Shown: in pieces, positions 38,770-47,681 of the stretch | How the letters are laid out: every line of letters begins with the position of its first letter | Position numbering within the stretch: the first letter of the stretch is position 1 | DNA from: an uncultured Aquimarina sp. | GTDB lineage: Bacteria > Bacteroidota > Bacteroidia > Flavobacteriales > Flavobacteriaceae | DNA length: 64,000 bases | Direction of reading: 5' to 3' | NCBI GenBank assembly: GCA_947498455.1 | Contig: CANMKK010000018.1 | Span: forward strand, 44,690-108,689 | The notes under the pieces: generated by a model | What the model saw: only the letters and a program-made list of their open reading frames with translations | The model's database searches: none | Told to the model about the DNA's origin: nothing | Translations under genes and position numbers: made by a program

Positions 38770-38962
38770 GACACCTTTAACTCTATACAGTTACTGAATT
38801 TACAAGGGAAAATTCAACTTTCATGTGACAAAATATGCCATTCAGCTATTATATTTTGTTAAGATGATAGATTTACCCAATTTACCTATAAATCAACAAC
38901 TTCAAGATCAATTCAAGGTATATATTTATAAAAAACCTGCTCTAAAAAGTCTTGAAAAATAA
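38770..38962 (+). pseudogene. Possible remnant of a T9SS sorting domain
   Basis: One frame reads DTFNSIQLLNLQGKIQLS to a stop. The next reads KMIDLPNLP...FKVYIYKKPALKSLEK to a stop. Joined, they have the order of a T9SS type A domain (…vynLqGk…idlsnlp…GvYivkv). With no upstream gene body left, it would be the tail of a deleted surface protein. Weakly supported. The rest of 38495-38983 shows nothing but repeat family 4. Confidence 0.3.
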
Positions 38963-38983
38963 AATCATATAACCTTATTAACC

Positions 38984-39928
38984 ATGAAAAAACTAATACT
39001 ATCTCTAAGCCTACTTTTTTGTCTATTGTCTCAAGCTCAAGTTTCAATAATCCATAATAACTTTTTAGAAATATCTAATATTTATCCAAAAGACAATGAA
39101 ATCATTGAGCAATCCGAACTTACAGGTATGCTTATATGGGGATTTGTAAGAGATGTCGAAGAAGTTTTTTCTGTAGAATTTATTGTTAATGGCATTTCTA
39201 TGATCGCCCTAAATACTTCAGAAGGGCCAGTTTTTACAGCTCCTTTGACACCTTCTTCATATGGCCCCCATACTTTTAAAATAATAGCAACCAGTAAGAG
39301 TGGAACCATTACTGTAAGTGAAACATCCTTTACAATTAAACACACTCCTTTGATATTTTGCGAAGGAATAACCGAGTGGTCTAATACAACCTATCCAAAT
39401 GCTGGTACAAAAATAAGTTATAATGGAATATTATATATAAACAAATGGTATGCTTCACCTATCGAAATACCAAGAATCAGTGACGTATGGAAACAAATTG
39501 GGACCTGTAATGAATATTCTTCAGAAGAATATTGCAATTCATTGCCTTGGTCTTCTTCTGTAATATATGATCACGGAGATATGGTATATCACGAACATCG
39601 TATATACCAAGCACGATGGTGGACACAAAACAACATTCCGGGCAGCAATAATTCGTGGCAATATGTTTCTTACTGTGATAACCCCTCTGAGAAGTATTCA
39701 ATTTCTAAGAGTCTCAACCAAACAAATCCAAAAGAAACTTCACACACTAAAATAGAAATTTATGACCTTTCAGGTATGTTAATCCGGGCGTTACACAATG
39801 AAAAAAACTCAAGCATTTCGACAACCATCCAGCAAGTTTTATCAGATCTGGATAATGGAATTTATATATACAAAATTACTATAGGCGAAAAAGTGTACAC
39901 CAAAAAAATTACAAAGAATACTAATTAA
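38984..39928 (+). CDS. Secreted Ig-like/carbohydrate-binding protein with T9SS sorting domain
   Basis: A 314-residue protein. It has a signal peptide (MKKLILSLSLLFCLLSQAQ) and an Ig-like domain (about 25-120, DNEIIEQSELTGMLIWGFVR). Two tandem modules follow (about 123-165 and 172-222): W...Y..G..V.Y....Y...W W with Cys bracketing. These resemble chitin-binding CBM5/12 modules (ISYNGILYINKWYAS and MVYHEHRIYQARWWTQNNIP). A T9SS type A tail (IEIYDLSGMLIRAL...IYIYKITIGEK) ends the protein. There is no catalytic domain, so it is probably a surface chitin or glycan adhesin working with the GH20 enzyme. A strong terminator follows. Confidence 0.85.
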   Translation: MKKLILSLSLLFCLLSQAQVSIIHNNFLEISNIYPKDNEIIEQSELTGMLIWGFVRDVEEVFSVEFIVNGISMIALNTSEGPVFTAPLTPSSYGPHTFKIIATSKSGTITVSETSFTIKHTPLIFCEGITEWSNTTYPNAGTKISYNGILYINKWYASPIEIPRISDVWKQIGTCNEYSSEEYCNSLPWSSSVIYDHGDMVYHEHRIYQARWWTQNNIPGSNNSWQYVSYCDNPSEKYSISKSLNQTNPKETSHTKIEIYDLSGMLIRALHNEKNSSISTTIQQVLSDLDNGIYIYKITIGEKVYTKKITKNTN

Positions 39929-39970
39929 ATTTCACAATATAGATTATAAAGAATGAGCATACCATTTTAG

Positions 39971-40009
39971 AAAAAGGTAAGAAGGGTTAAATGCCCTTCT
40001 TACCTTTTT
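39971..40009 (+). terminator. Strong hairpin terminator
   Basis: The perfect 16-bp stem AAAAAGGTAAGAAGGG / CCCTTCTTACCTTTTT has a 7-base loop and a T tract. It is one of the clearest terminators in the window. Confidence 0.9.
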
Positions 40010-40214
40010 GTATTCAATAGCATCTATAAATCAAGATATGATACTATTTCTCAAATATCCGAAAGTCTTGATAAAGATCATTTTTAGACAAATACAATAT
40101 ACTGATAACCAATTTTTTTTATTTATTTACAAAACATAGTTTTTAAGAATTTACAACAAAATTAAGGATTAAATATTTGATAATCAGTTAATATCAGTTA
40201 CTATTACTAGTAGC

Positions 40215-40273
40215 TTGGTTGCTAGCCAAGTCGAAGTACAGCGATCTTGATTCAAAACTTTCGGATGGTTGTA
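40215..40273 (+). repeat. Dispersed repeat family 4, copy next to MITE copy 3
   Basis: GTCGAAGTACAGCGATCTTG and ACTTTCGGATGGTTGTAATA lead directly into the MITE end at 40274. The first half recurs inverted at 38588-38628. Confidence 0.5.
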
Positions 40274-40357
40274 ATACGATTTACGCATAAAACTTTCGCA
40301 TATAGTGCAAATATAATTTAAACTCTTTATACGAACTTCTTATCCATAAATCGTATA
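40274..40357. mobile_element. MITE-like element, copy 3 (internally deleted, inverted)
   Basis: An 84-bp element that keeps both ends (ATACGATTTACGCATAAAAC at left; CTTATCCATAAATCGTATA at right) in opposite orientation to copies 1 and 2. The centre is lost. Its right end stops 2 bases before the stop codon of the minus-strand gene at 40360. Confidence 0.65.
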
Positions 40358-40359
40358 AT

Positions 40360-42561
40360 TTAATTTATATAAACTTTCTCTACCGCAGTATCATTTTTTG
40401 TTTGAACCTGAACAATATAAAGCCCCTTACTTAGCCCAGAAATATCTATCTGTTTCATACCAGTATGCGAAGTAAAAACTCTTTTCCCACTTGTATCATA
40501 TAAGGCTATCCGTATAATTTTATCAACACTATTTACCTTAAATGTTCCATTTACAATAGGATTGGGGCTAATTAATACCATATCACCTTTAGTTCCTAAT
40601 CCAGATTTTGCATTTGTTAAACAAAGAGTATCGTTATAAACAACCCCATCATCTACTCTCCATCCTGGAGCAGAATTCGCTAAACTAGCAGGCAGTGGTT
40701 GCGCATTTGCATAATCAATATCGTCAACTGTTATACAATCTAATTGATTAGAAAAAGCAACCATAGTTCTTAATATGTTGTTATTCCCATTCTTTACATT
40801 TAATGTAGTTAATTGGTTTGCTCTACAATTAACAATCGTTAAAGCTGGAAAAGGAGATAAATCCAATGTTGTCAATCGATTGTTCGCTACAGAAATCATA
40901 AAGAGGTCATTATGAGTCGCACCAAAAGTTATATTTTCTAAAGAATTACGCATTAATCCCAAAGATGTAATCTGACTATTATTCGTAAGATCCAGTGTAG
41001 TTAATTGATTAGAAACCATATTAAGCTCTTTCAGTGCAATATTTGTAGATAAATCGATACCACTAATACTGTTTCTATATGCATGTAATTTTTCCAGAGC
41101 TGTTAAACCAGTAACGTTAAGAGATGTCAACTGATTAGAAAAGCAATATAGTTCTGTAAGTTTTTTATTCTGAAGTACATTTAGCTGAGTAAGAGCATTT
41201 GATTCTGCTTTTAACAATACTAAATTCGTAAAAGCTTCAATACCTGCAAGACTAGCAATATTCTTAGCAGAAACATCTAATGTCGTAGCCCTTTCAGCGT
41301 CCTCTATACAAATACGTCCATTACGTACTCCATCAGTATCAATATTTTGATCCAGTAATGCTTGTTCGAAATTAGCATCTGGAATACTCATAAAACTTGT
41401 ACAACTTGTAGTAGTACCACCATTAGCATCAAAAATATAAGCTCGATCTTTATTATAAAAACCTACAATTGCATAAGAATTACTCAATGCCGCTCCACGA
41501 ACTCCAGAACTTAATAGCCCTCCATTGAGTCCATCTCTGGTCAAAGTATACTTTTTCTCTTTTTTCCATACTCCAGAAGCATCCTCTTTATACAAAAATG
41601 CTTTAGCACTTCGCCCTCTCAATAGGCCAATTAGAGCCTTACCATTTTTAAGAGATACCGTATTACCAAACCCATCCTGATTATATTCCTCTTCGTCGTT
41701 CTGGATCTTTACCACTTCTGTCCAACTCGTGTTTTTCTCATAGATATAAGCAGCCCTACTTAATCCATAACTCCCCCCTACAATAATTTTATTACCATAA
41801 ACATCAACTCCAGAGCCAAATCGATTTCCGTCAGTTCCATTTAATTTTTCATCCAATGTCCAAGAAGAACCTGATTTTTTATAAATACTTGCAGAATTAT
41901 CCTTAGGTGCACCAACTATAATTGTATTTCCTTGAACTGCAACCTGACTACCGAACCAATGATTATCTGCTGTCCCCTTTAGAATTGCTGTTTCTAACCA
42001 TTCTTCTTCAATTCTTTCAAAAACATACGCTGACTCTATCAAATCTGGTCGACCCGTAGTATAACGATAAGACCCAACAACTATAGTATTGCCGTCAATG
42101 TCTACACTTGTTCCAAATTCATCAGATCCTGCTCTATCAGAATTAGTAATTTTATTCACTTGAGACCAAGTAGTACCTGATCGTTTAAAAATATATACAG
42201 AACCACCAAATGGAACATATACACCATTTCCATGATCTTCCCAATGCGCTCCTACCACTGCATAACTACCACTTATGGCAACCGAAACTCCAAAATTATC
42301 GCCTATATCTTTATCATCCGCCTCAAGACGTTGCTGTAAAAGCCAACTACCATCACTAGCTCGTTTATAAATATAAACAGCACCAGTAGAACTGGGCCCT
42401 TCGCCATTAGCGCCTACAATAGCATAATCTCCATCAATATCAACCGTTCCTCCAAAAGTAGTGTCATCCTGCCCCTGAAACATTGCTAATTGATCGTTAA
42501 AATCCTGAGCCTTCATATAAAATGAAAAGACTACTAAAAATAGTGTGATTGTTTTTTTCAT
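40360..42561 (-). CDS. Secreted FG-GAP/LRR mosaic protein with T9SS sorting domain
   Basis: A 733-residue protein from the ATG at 42561, which gives a signal peptide (MKKTITLFLVVFSFYMKAQ). Residues 25-370 hold seven FG-GAP-like repeats (GDYAIVGANGEG..GAVYIYKR pattern), an integrin-type propeller. A linker with D..TDG.RNGRICIEDA precedes six to seven LRR units (about 430-640). A T9SS type A domain (LISPNPIVNGTFKV...IVQVQTKNDTAVEKVYIN) closes it. It is probably a large surface protein for attachment. It stands alone on the minus strand; copy 3 of the MITE abuts its stop. Confidence 0.88.
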   Translation of the reverse strand: MKKTITLFLVVFSFYMKAQDFNDQLAMFQGQDDTTFGGTVDIDGDYAIVGANGEGPSSTGAVYIYKRASDGSWLLQQRLEADDKDIGDNFGVSVAISGSYAVVGAHWEDHGNGVYVPFGGSVYIFKRSGTTWSQVNKITNSDRAGSDEFGTSVDIDGNTIVVGSYRYTTGRPDLIESAYVFERIEEEWLETAILKGTADNHWFGSQVAVQGNTIIVGAPKDNSASIYKKSGSSWTLDEKLNGTDGNRFGSGVDVYGNKIIVGGSYGLSRAAYIYEKNTSWTEVVKIQNDEEEYNQDGFGNTVSLKNGKALIGLLRGRSAKAFLYKEDASGVWKKEKKYTLTRDGLNGGLLSSGVRGAALSNSYAIVGFYNKDRAYIFDANGGTTTSCTSFMSIPDANFEQALLDQNIDTDGVRNGRICIEDAERATTLDVSAKNIASLAGIEAFTNLVLLKAESNALTQLNVLQNKKLTELYCFSNQLTSLNVTGLTALEKLHAYRNSISGIDLSTNIALKELNMVSNQLTTLDLTNNSQITSLGLMRNSLENITFGATHNDLFMISVANNRLTTLDLSPFPALTIVNCRANQLTTLNVKNGNNNILRTMVAFSNQLDCITVDDIDYANAQPLPASLANSAPGWRVDDGVVYNDTLCLTNAKSGLGTKGDMVLISPNPIVNGTFKVNSVDKIIRIALYDTSGKRVFTSHTGMKQIDISGLSKGLYIVQVQTKNDTAVEKVYIN

Positions 42562-43054
42562 CGTGTAATTTTTTACTGTTTTTAAATTATAGTTCATACG
42601 ATTCACAACTCATAACTGAGAGTCTAATTTCCCCAACTATGTGTTATTAGTTTATCTTATGACAACACGATTTGTTACTACGATTATGAGTATTTAACCT
42701 GAAGTTAAGAAAATCACTAGAACATATTATCTCATTAAAAACTGTAGGAGATTATCGCATTTTATACTTTCTAAATTCTTTAAAAAAAGTAGCTTTTAGA
42801 ACAAACCAAAAACAAATATCTTAGGAAATACTACAGTCTATAAAAAGCCCTCAACCTCTATGTAATCAACATTTAAAAAATTATTCTCTAGTATAATCAA
42901 AATTAAATTGCAGCACTCTTAAAATCTATATTTCAGAAAATCTTATAACTGAAAATGTTCAATAATCTTCAATAAAAAATGTGCATTTTCAGTTTTCACT
43001 TTAAGAAAACTATAACACACATAAAAGTTTTGATTTATTTCATAAATTCATGCT
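42562..43054. other. Gene-free gap, nothing identified
   Basis: Nearly 500 bases of AT-rich DNA between two minus-strand genes. It must hold the promoter of the 42561 gene, but I find no convincing TAnnTTTG box on the minus strand. Confidence 0.4.
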
Positions 43055-43093
43055 AAAAAGTCTTTATGGTCTATTAGATCATAAAGACTTTTT
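43055..43093 (-). terminator. Hairpin terminator after the NHL-repeat gene
   Basis: The perfect 14-bp stem AAAAAGTCTTTATG / CATAAAGACTTTTT has an 11-base loop and T tracts for either strand. It lies 24 bases after the stop codon. Confidence 0.8.
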
Positions 43094-43116
43094 TTCTAAA
43101 AAATATTAGATGTTTT

Positions 43117-44052
43117 TTAATCAATCAGCTCGATCTTTCTCAACGCTCTTGTTCCTCCAAACTCTGAGATATAAATCGTCTTACCATATAAATCCGTTGT
43201 AATTCCATTAGGACCATTAAAAGAAGCTTTCTCTAGTAATCCATCACTAACCAAAGCATCTCCTGTACCTGCAAATTCTTCTATCGTACCATTTAATGTA
43301 ACTCTAAAAATCTTATTCACACCAATTCCTGTTGCAAAAACAGAATTTCTAACTACGGTAATATACCCGATCCCAAAACCATTCACCACAATATCAGGAA
43401 TCGTAGCTAGTAAAGAAACAGTACCGGTTTTATCTATCGATACAATATCAGCAGTAGAAAAATTACCAACAATCAGGTTGCCTTTATAATCAAAATCGAT
43501 ACCCACTCCTCCAGCCAATTTAGGATCTGATGCATATACACTAACTTCTCCATTAGGAGTTATTTTATGCACAGTAGGTGTCAAAAAATTAGACACATAA
43601 ATGTTATTATGATCATCTAATGTCATTCCCGAAGGCCACCCATCAATTGTTGCTAAAACCGATCGAATACCATCTGGAGTAATTTTAACCACGTTTCCTG
43701 ATACTGTATTATTAGCATCATTGACATAAAAATTACCATCTGCATCAATTGCATTTCCTAGAGGCCCTGTTAATCCATCAATAAATTCGGTAACATCTCC
43801 ATCAGGTGTTACCTTAAAGACCCGTGTACCATTACCCCCAGTATTGGTAAATTGACCATATTCAGAAACATACACATTTCCATATCGATCTACCGATACA
43901 GCATCATTTCCTGTAAAATCGGCTACAATGGTTTCTACTTCTAATGCTGGGTCAACCCCATCACCATAACAAGATATTAACAGAGAAGACGATCCGGACA
44001 AAATAAAAATGGCGAATGCCATCATTATAAAATTTCTAAAAGAGTTTTTCAT
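43117..44052 (-). CDS. NHL-repeat beta-propeller lipoprotein
   Basis: A 311-residue lipoprotein (lipobox LISC, Cys28). The mature chain is a six-bladed propeller of NHL/SMP-30 type, with repeats such as AVSVDRYGNVYVSEYG, NAIDADGNFYVNDA, GMTLDDHNNIYVSN and GITTDLYGKTIYIS. No catalytic residues typical of gluconolactonases stand out. Such proteins often bind ligands or partners at the envelope. It shares the minus strand with the AraC regulator at 44293, with a repeat element in between. Confidence 0.8.
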   Translation of the reverse strand: MKNSFRNFIMMAFAIFILSGSSSLLISCYGDGVDPALEVETIVADFTGNDAVSVDRYGNVYVSEYGQFTNTGGNGTRVFKVTPDGDVTEFIDGLTGPLGNAIDADGNFYVNDANNTVSGNVVKITPDGIRSVLATIDGWPSGMTLDDHNNIYVSNFLTPTVHKITPNGEVSVYASDPKLAGGVGIDFDYKGNLIVGNFSTADIVSIDKTGTVSLLATIPDIVVNGFGIGYITVVRNSVFATGIGVNKIFRVTLNGTIEEFAGTGDALVSDGLLEKASFNGPNGITTDLYGKTIYISEFGGTRALRKIELID

Positions 44053-44132
44053 TTTTTTGATTTTTAAGTTTGCCCTAAAGTAGTTGGGGATTACCTAAAA
44101 ATCGACTGTTTGGATACAACCACACATAATTT

Positions 44133-44295
44133 ATACAATTTGATTATAAAACATCTCAGATAAAACGAAGTTGCTTTTTTGATGTATGCCGCTATGATTA
44201 TTTTTCATAGCCTTAGCTATGGGAAATATGAGTAAGAAAATAAAACGAAAAATGAACAAGTTTTAACCAGAAGTATTATGGTCTAATTGGTATTA
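44133..44295. repeat. Interspersed repeat family 2, copy B
   Basis: Near-identical to 17623-17780, including the CATAGC-CTTA-GCTATG hairpin and the GTTTTAACCA-AAGTATTATGG tail. Its right end (ATTGGTATT) overlaps the stop codon (44293-44295) of the minus-strand AraC gene. Confidence 0.7.
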
Positions 44296-45417
44296 TACCA
44301 CAGCTAATCGCTTTTTTATATAATTGCTAGGCGTATCATTCATTTCCAGCTTGAAAGCTTTATTAAAAGTAGATTTCGAATTAAATCCAACATCCATAGA
44401 AAGTGCAAGAATTGTACAATGTATATGCTCATCATTCTCCACTTTTTTCAGAAATTCTTTAACCCTATATCTATTGATGTAATCATAAAAACTACTCTTA
44501 GAAAATTGATTCAAGTACCAGGAAATATTATGAGTAGACATATGAAGCCTTTCGGACAAATCTCGCAATGTAAGATCCGTTTTTAGAAATATTTTCTCCT
44601 CTTCGATCACATACTTTAATTCCTTTTCCAGAGAACGTATCTCTAACTCTGTCAATCTTTTTTGCGAAGAACTCACTTTTGTAGATTGCATTTCGATTCT
44701 AAAAAGCTCAGGTTCTTTAAGGCTATAATACCCAATAACAAAAATAAAAACACAAATCCCGATCCATAACCAATCATACCCAATAGGATATAAAGAATAA
44801 TCGAAAAAATTCAAAAACACAAAACTAACCATCCAAACACTTAAAAAAACACCTATCGAAACAAGAAAAAACCTCAAAAAAGACACCAATCCTTGTTTAA
44901 AAGATACCTGGTTCTTTTCTTCTTTTTGATACCCTTTAATAAGTTCAAAATTCCAAAACCAATAATAGATATTTAAAACAATGCCACCTCCTTCGATAAT
45001 AAGGAAAGGTATTTTGAAAAATCCTGATGATAATTTTGTGGTAAAATCATCCAACTCTAATGACAATATATATACGAAAAATAAAATATGGAGTGCAACA
45101 GCTATAAAATGAAACCACTTAAATTGATACTTATTATTATTAAAAAAAATCAAACGTCGAAAATATAGATAACACAGAGGGCCAAAAAGAAATATAACCC
45201 CATCAATTAATATAGTCCATCGAAATGTAGTGTAATTCAAATATTTAAAATAGATCATTCTTCCCATAAGCATCACAACAGCTATTAAAAGAATAATGGC
45301 TAATATACTATTTGCAGCTTTGTTCTTATTCTTAATAATCTGAAGCGTAAGAGCCAAAAATATCCCCTGACTAATTCCTAGAAAAAGTATAAGATCAATA
45401 AATTCGAAAGAGTCCAT
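44293..45417 (-). CDS. Membrane-bound AraC-family regulator
   Basis: A 374-residue protein with seven hydrophobic segments over residues 8-235, a short charged linker and an AraC double HTH at about 272-370 (TDLTLRDLSERLHMSTHNIS, then SMDVGFNSKSTFNKAFKLEM). Its last codons lie inside a copy of repeat family 2, so the C-terminus may have been set by the insertion. Its likely target is the NHL-repeat gene downstream, by position only. Confidence 0.85.
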   Translation of the reverse strand: MDSFEFIDLILFLGISQGIFLALTLQIIKNKNKAANSILAIILLIAVVMLMGRMIYFKYLNYTTFRWTILIDGVIFLFGPLCYLYFRRLIFFNNNKYQFKWFHFIAVALHILFFVYILSLELDDFTTKLSSGFFKIPFLIIEGGGIVLNIYYWFWNFELIKGYQKEEKNQVSFKQGLVSFLRFFLVSIGVFLSVWMVSFVFLNFFDYSLYPIGYDWLWIGICVFIFVIGYYSLKEPELFRIEMQSTKVSSSQKRLTELEIRSLEKELKYVIEEEKIFLKTDLTLRDLSERLHMSTHNISWYLNQFSKSSFYDYINRYRVKEFLKKVENDEHIHCTILALSMDVGFNSKSTFNKAFKLEMNDTPSNYIKKRLAVV

Positions 45418-45660
45418 TATATGCTAAACGTTTTGTTCCTTATATAATCCAAAGAAAATTAATCCCTCAATGAGATTAGATCTCACTTTATGGAGTAAAA
45501 CTAAGTTCCACTAAGGTAGTAATCGACCGAATGGATATATTCATACTTTCTAATATCTTTTTTTTTAACAATACACACCTGGGCATCCGAGCCTTATACA
45601 CTCCGAGAAATTCGTACTATTCTATAAGAATTACATGAGAATCAAGTGTTTCAATGTAGA

Positions 45661-46020
45661 TTAAAAATGATAAAAAGCATCTTCGAGATGTTCAATTCTA
45701 GTACCAGCCTTATTTTTTATAATAGCTATGATATCAAAACGAACTTCTACATCCAGATCATTTTCTAGTATATAATGATCAATCGCCTTAACTAATTGCT
45801 GTATTTGTTTAGGCTTTACGAAATCCTGAGGATTTCCAAACTCAGGAGTACTCCTTGTTTTTACCTCTACAACAACAATCACATCTCTTTTTTGTGCTAT
45901 AATATCAACTTCAGCTTTTTGATATCTATAATTCTTTTCCAAGACATCGTAACCCTTTTTGATAAGAAGATCTACAGCCAATTGCTCTCCTTTTTTACCC
46001 AGTATATTATGTTCTGCCAT
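45661..46020 (-). CDS. yraN: YraN/UPF0102 family protein
   Basis: A 119-residue protein. GKKGEQLAVDLLIKKGYDVLEKNYR at the start and the nuclease-like core AEVDIIAQKRDVIVVVEVKTR (with the E-D-EVK arrangement) are diagnostic of UPF0102. The fold is that of restriction-endonuclease-like/Holliday-junction resolvases. Some members show nuclease activity; the cellular role is unsettled. It is a single gene on the minus strand. Confidence 0.92.
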   Translation of the reverse strand: MAEHNILGKKGEQLAVDLLIKKGYDVLEKNYRYQKAEVDIIAQKRDVIVVVEVKTRSTPEFGNPQDFVKPKQIQQLVKAIDHYILENDLDVEVRFDIIAIIKNKAGTRIEHLEDAFYHF

Positions 46021-46364
46021 AGATCAAATTTTCAGAATAAACTAAAGTTATTTTTAAAAATACTATAATTTTAGATTGTTGTCCGATTAAAATAGGTCAA
46101 AATTCCTTGAAACCCTTTTTTAGAACAAAAGCTTTCCAATATTTTTTGTTTGAGAAGTTGTTTTTCACTTTATAAAACACATACTATATTTTTCAACAGA
46201 AATTATCTTAAGTCCATGAAACTTGGGGATTTCAATATTTCATGCAAACACTTGTTTCTTGATCAACAGTTACTGATCATGCCGAAGTAAAGCGATCATG
46301 AATCCTTATCGGACGTTACTAAAAATGATATACTTCACTTTTATTGAATAGCATTTTAAATTAA

Positions 46365-46409
46365 ATAACCTACCCCAGTTTTTTAATTTAAAAACGTGAA
46401 GTAGGTTAT
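46365..46409 (-). terminator. Hairpin downstream of the metalloprotease gene
   Basis: An outer stem ATAACCTAC / GTAGGTTAT and an inner stem GTTTTT / AAAAAC face each other around a 6-base loop. An alternative pairing is TACTTCAC (46331-46338) with GTGAAGTA (46396-46403). It lies 180 bases past the stop at 46589, so its role as terminator is uncertain. The rest of 46021-46588 holds only a degenerate copy of repeat family 4 (46262-46318) and nothing else I can call. Confidence 0.4.
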
Positions 46410-46588
46410 ATACGATTCTTATATAAAACAGGCAACTATCTCTAAAAAATTCACTAATTATCAAACAGATACATAGTTTTTGAATTCGAGACAAGTATTG
46501 AAGAATTAAATTCCATAACTCGATTAAAATATCTCTTTTTAATTGAATGCTTTTTTAAAAAAATTCAAACTCCTTATTCCATAAGTAT

Positions 46589-47464
46589 TTATTTATTAGG
46601 ATACCAGTATGCAATTGCCACTTTGTCGTACTTCGATAACCCTCTAAATCCATTATTTGCAGTGTTGGCATTCATCACGGAATTAGGATCAGCATCCGGA
46701 GTCCCGGGTACCAAATAAGTTCCGAAACTAGCATTTCCATCATTTATTTCCTGATAATTAGTATGTCTTAAACCAACAATATGTCCAAGCTCATGCACCA
46801 TATTATTTAATCTCACATCATACCCCACATGGGCATTGTTAGCAGCATCTAGATTAATAGCTACTAAAAGACCGGGTAATCCTTTGAACGACCCGTCTTG
46901 AACTGGAAACATGGCAGCAGCAAGTACATCATTAGGTAAATCATACATAAACTCAAGCGGATCTTCATCAGATACTATCACTGTATCAGCTTCGTCTAAT
47001 GTAAATACCTCAACAAATCTTAACCCACTATTAGCAACACTGTTCCAAATTGTTATGGCGTTTCTTGTAGCATCCGTCCAATTATCTTCATTTGGAGCAT
47101 CTGTATTGGTATTATCTCCTAAAGTTACCGAAGAGTGTATGAAGACTCTAATATTATCATATTTATCAATATTAATAAGGTTTCGTACCGTAACCTGTTT
47201 TGAGGGCACATCTAATTGATTTATATCTTCATAATCCTTTATATTACCAGAAGCAATAATATCTCCCCCTATCAGATAATCTCCATTTTCGAATACTTTT
47301 GTCTTTTCTATATCCCACCCTTGACTAAATAATGCCTTAAGCACAGGATCTTTGAGATTTGACTCTCCTAATTCATTCGATTCTTGATCATCTTTTGAAC
47401 AGGAAACAGTTCCCATTAAACCAACTGTCAGCGCTAGCATTCCTAGTCTTACACACTTTTTCAT
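46589..47464 (-). CDS. Secreted zinc metalloprotease lipoprotein (M57/HEIGH-type)
   Basis: A 291-residue lipoprotein (Cys22 after GTVS). The zinc site is HELGHIVGLRH at residues 224-234, with His224, His228 and His234 as ligands and Glu225 as base. SVMNANT and the GLSKYDKVAIAYWYP end fit the dual-action HEIGH/M57 family of Bacteroidota. The N-terminal 80 residues may be a pro-region. It probably degrades proteins outside the cytoplasm. No partner is evident. Confidence 0.88.
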   Translation of the reverse strand: MKKCVRLGMLALTVGLMGTVSCSKDDQESNELGESNLKDPVLKALFSQGWDIEKTKVFENGDYLIGGDIIASGNIKDYEDINQLDVPSKQVTVRNLINIDKYDNIRVFIHSSVTLGDNTNTDAPNEDNWTDATRNAITIWNSVANSGLRFVEVFTLDEADTVIVSDEDPLEFMYDLPNDVLAAAMFPVQDGSFKGLPGLLVAINLDAANNAHVGYDVRLNNMVHELGHIVGLRHTNYQEINDGNASFGTYLVPGTPDADPNSVMNANTANNGFRGLSKYDKVAIAYWYPNK

Positions 47465-47681
47465 TATGATAAATTAAAAAATTAATATGGTTAAAGGTAG
47501 GATACCGATTACAAAAAATTCCCCAAATTGTATGAAGTGTAAGTTTCAATGTATAAAAGTACCTTATCAGTGTATAAAGTGTATTTATAACATACAAAAT
47601 AGTTCCTAGATATTTTAAAATAAGTAATCTTAGGTCATACTAAACACTAGTTAAAAGTTAAAAAAAAATTACACTTTAAAA

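Noticed and set aside
45460..45515. Possible degenerate copy of repeat family 3 upstream of the AraC gene
   Set aside because: Only scattered words (CTCACTTTATGGAGT) resemble the family; too weak to call.
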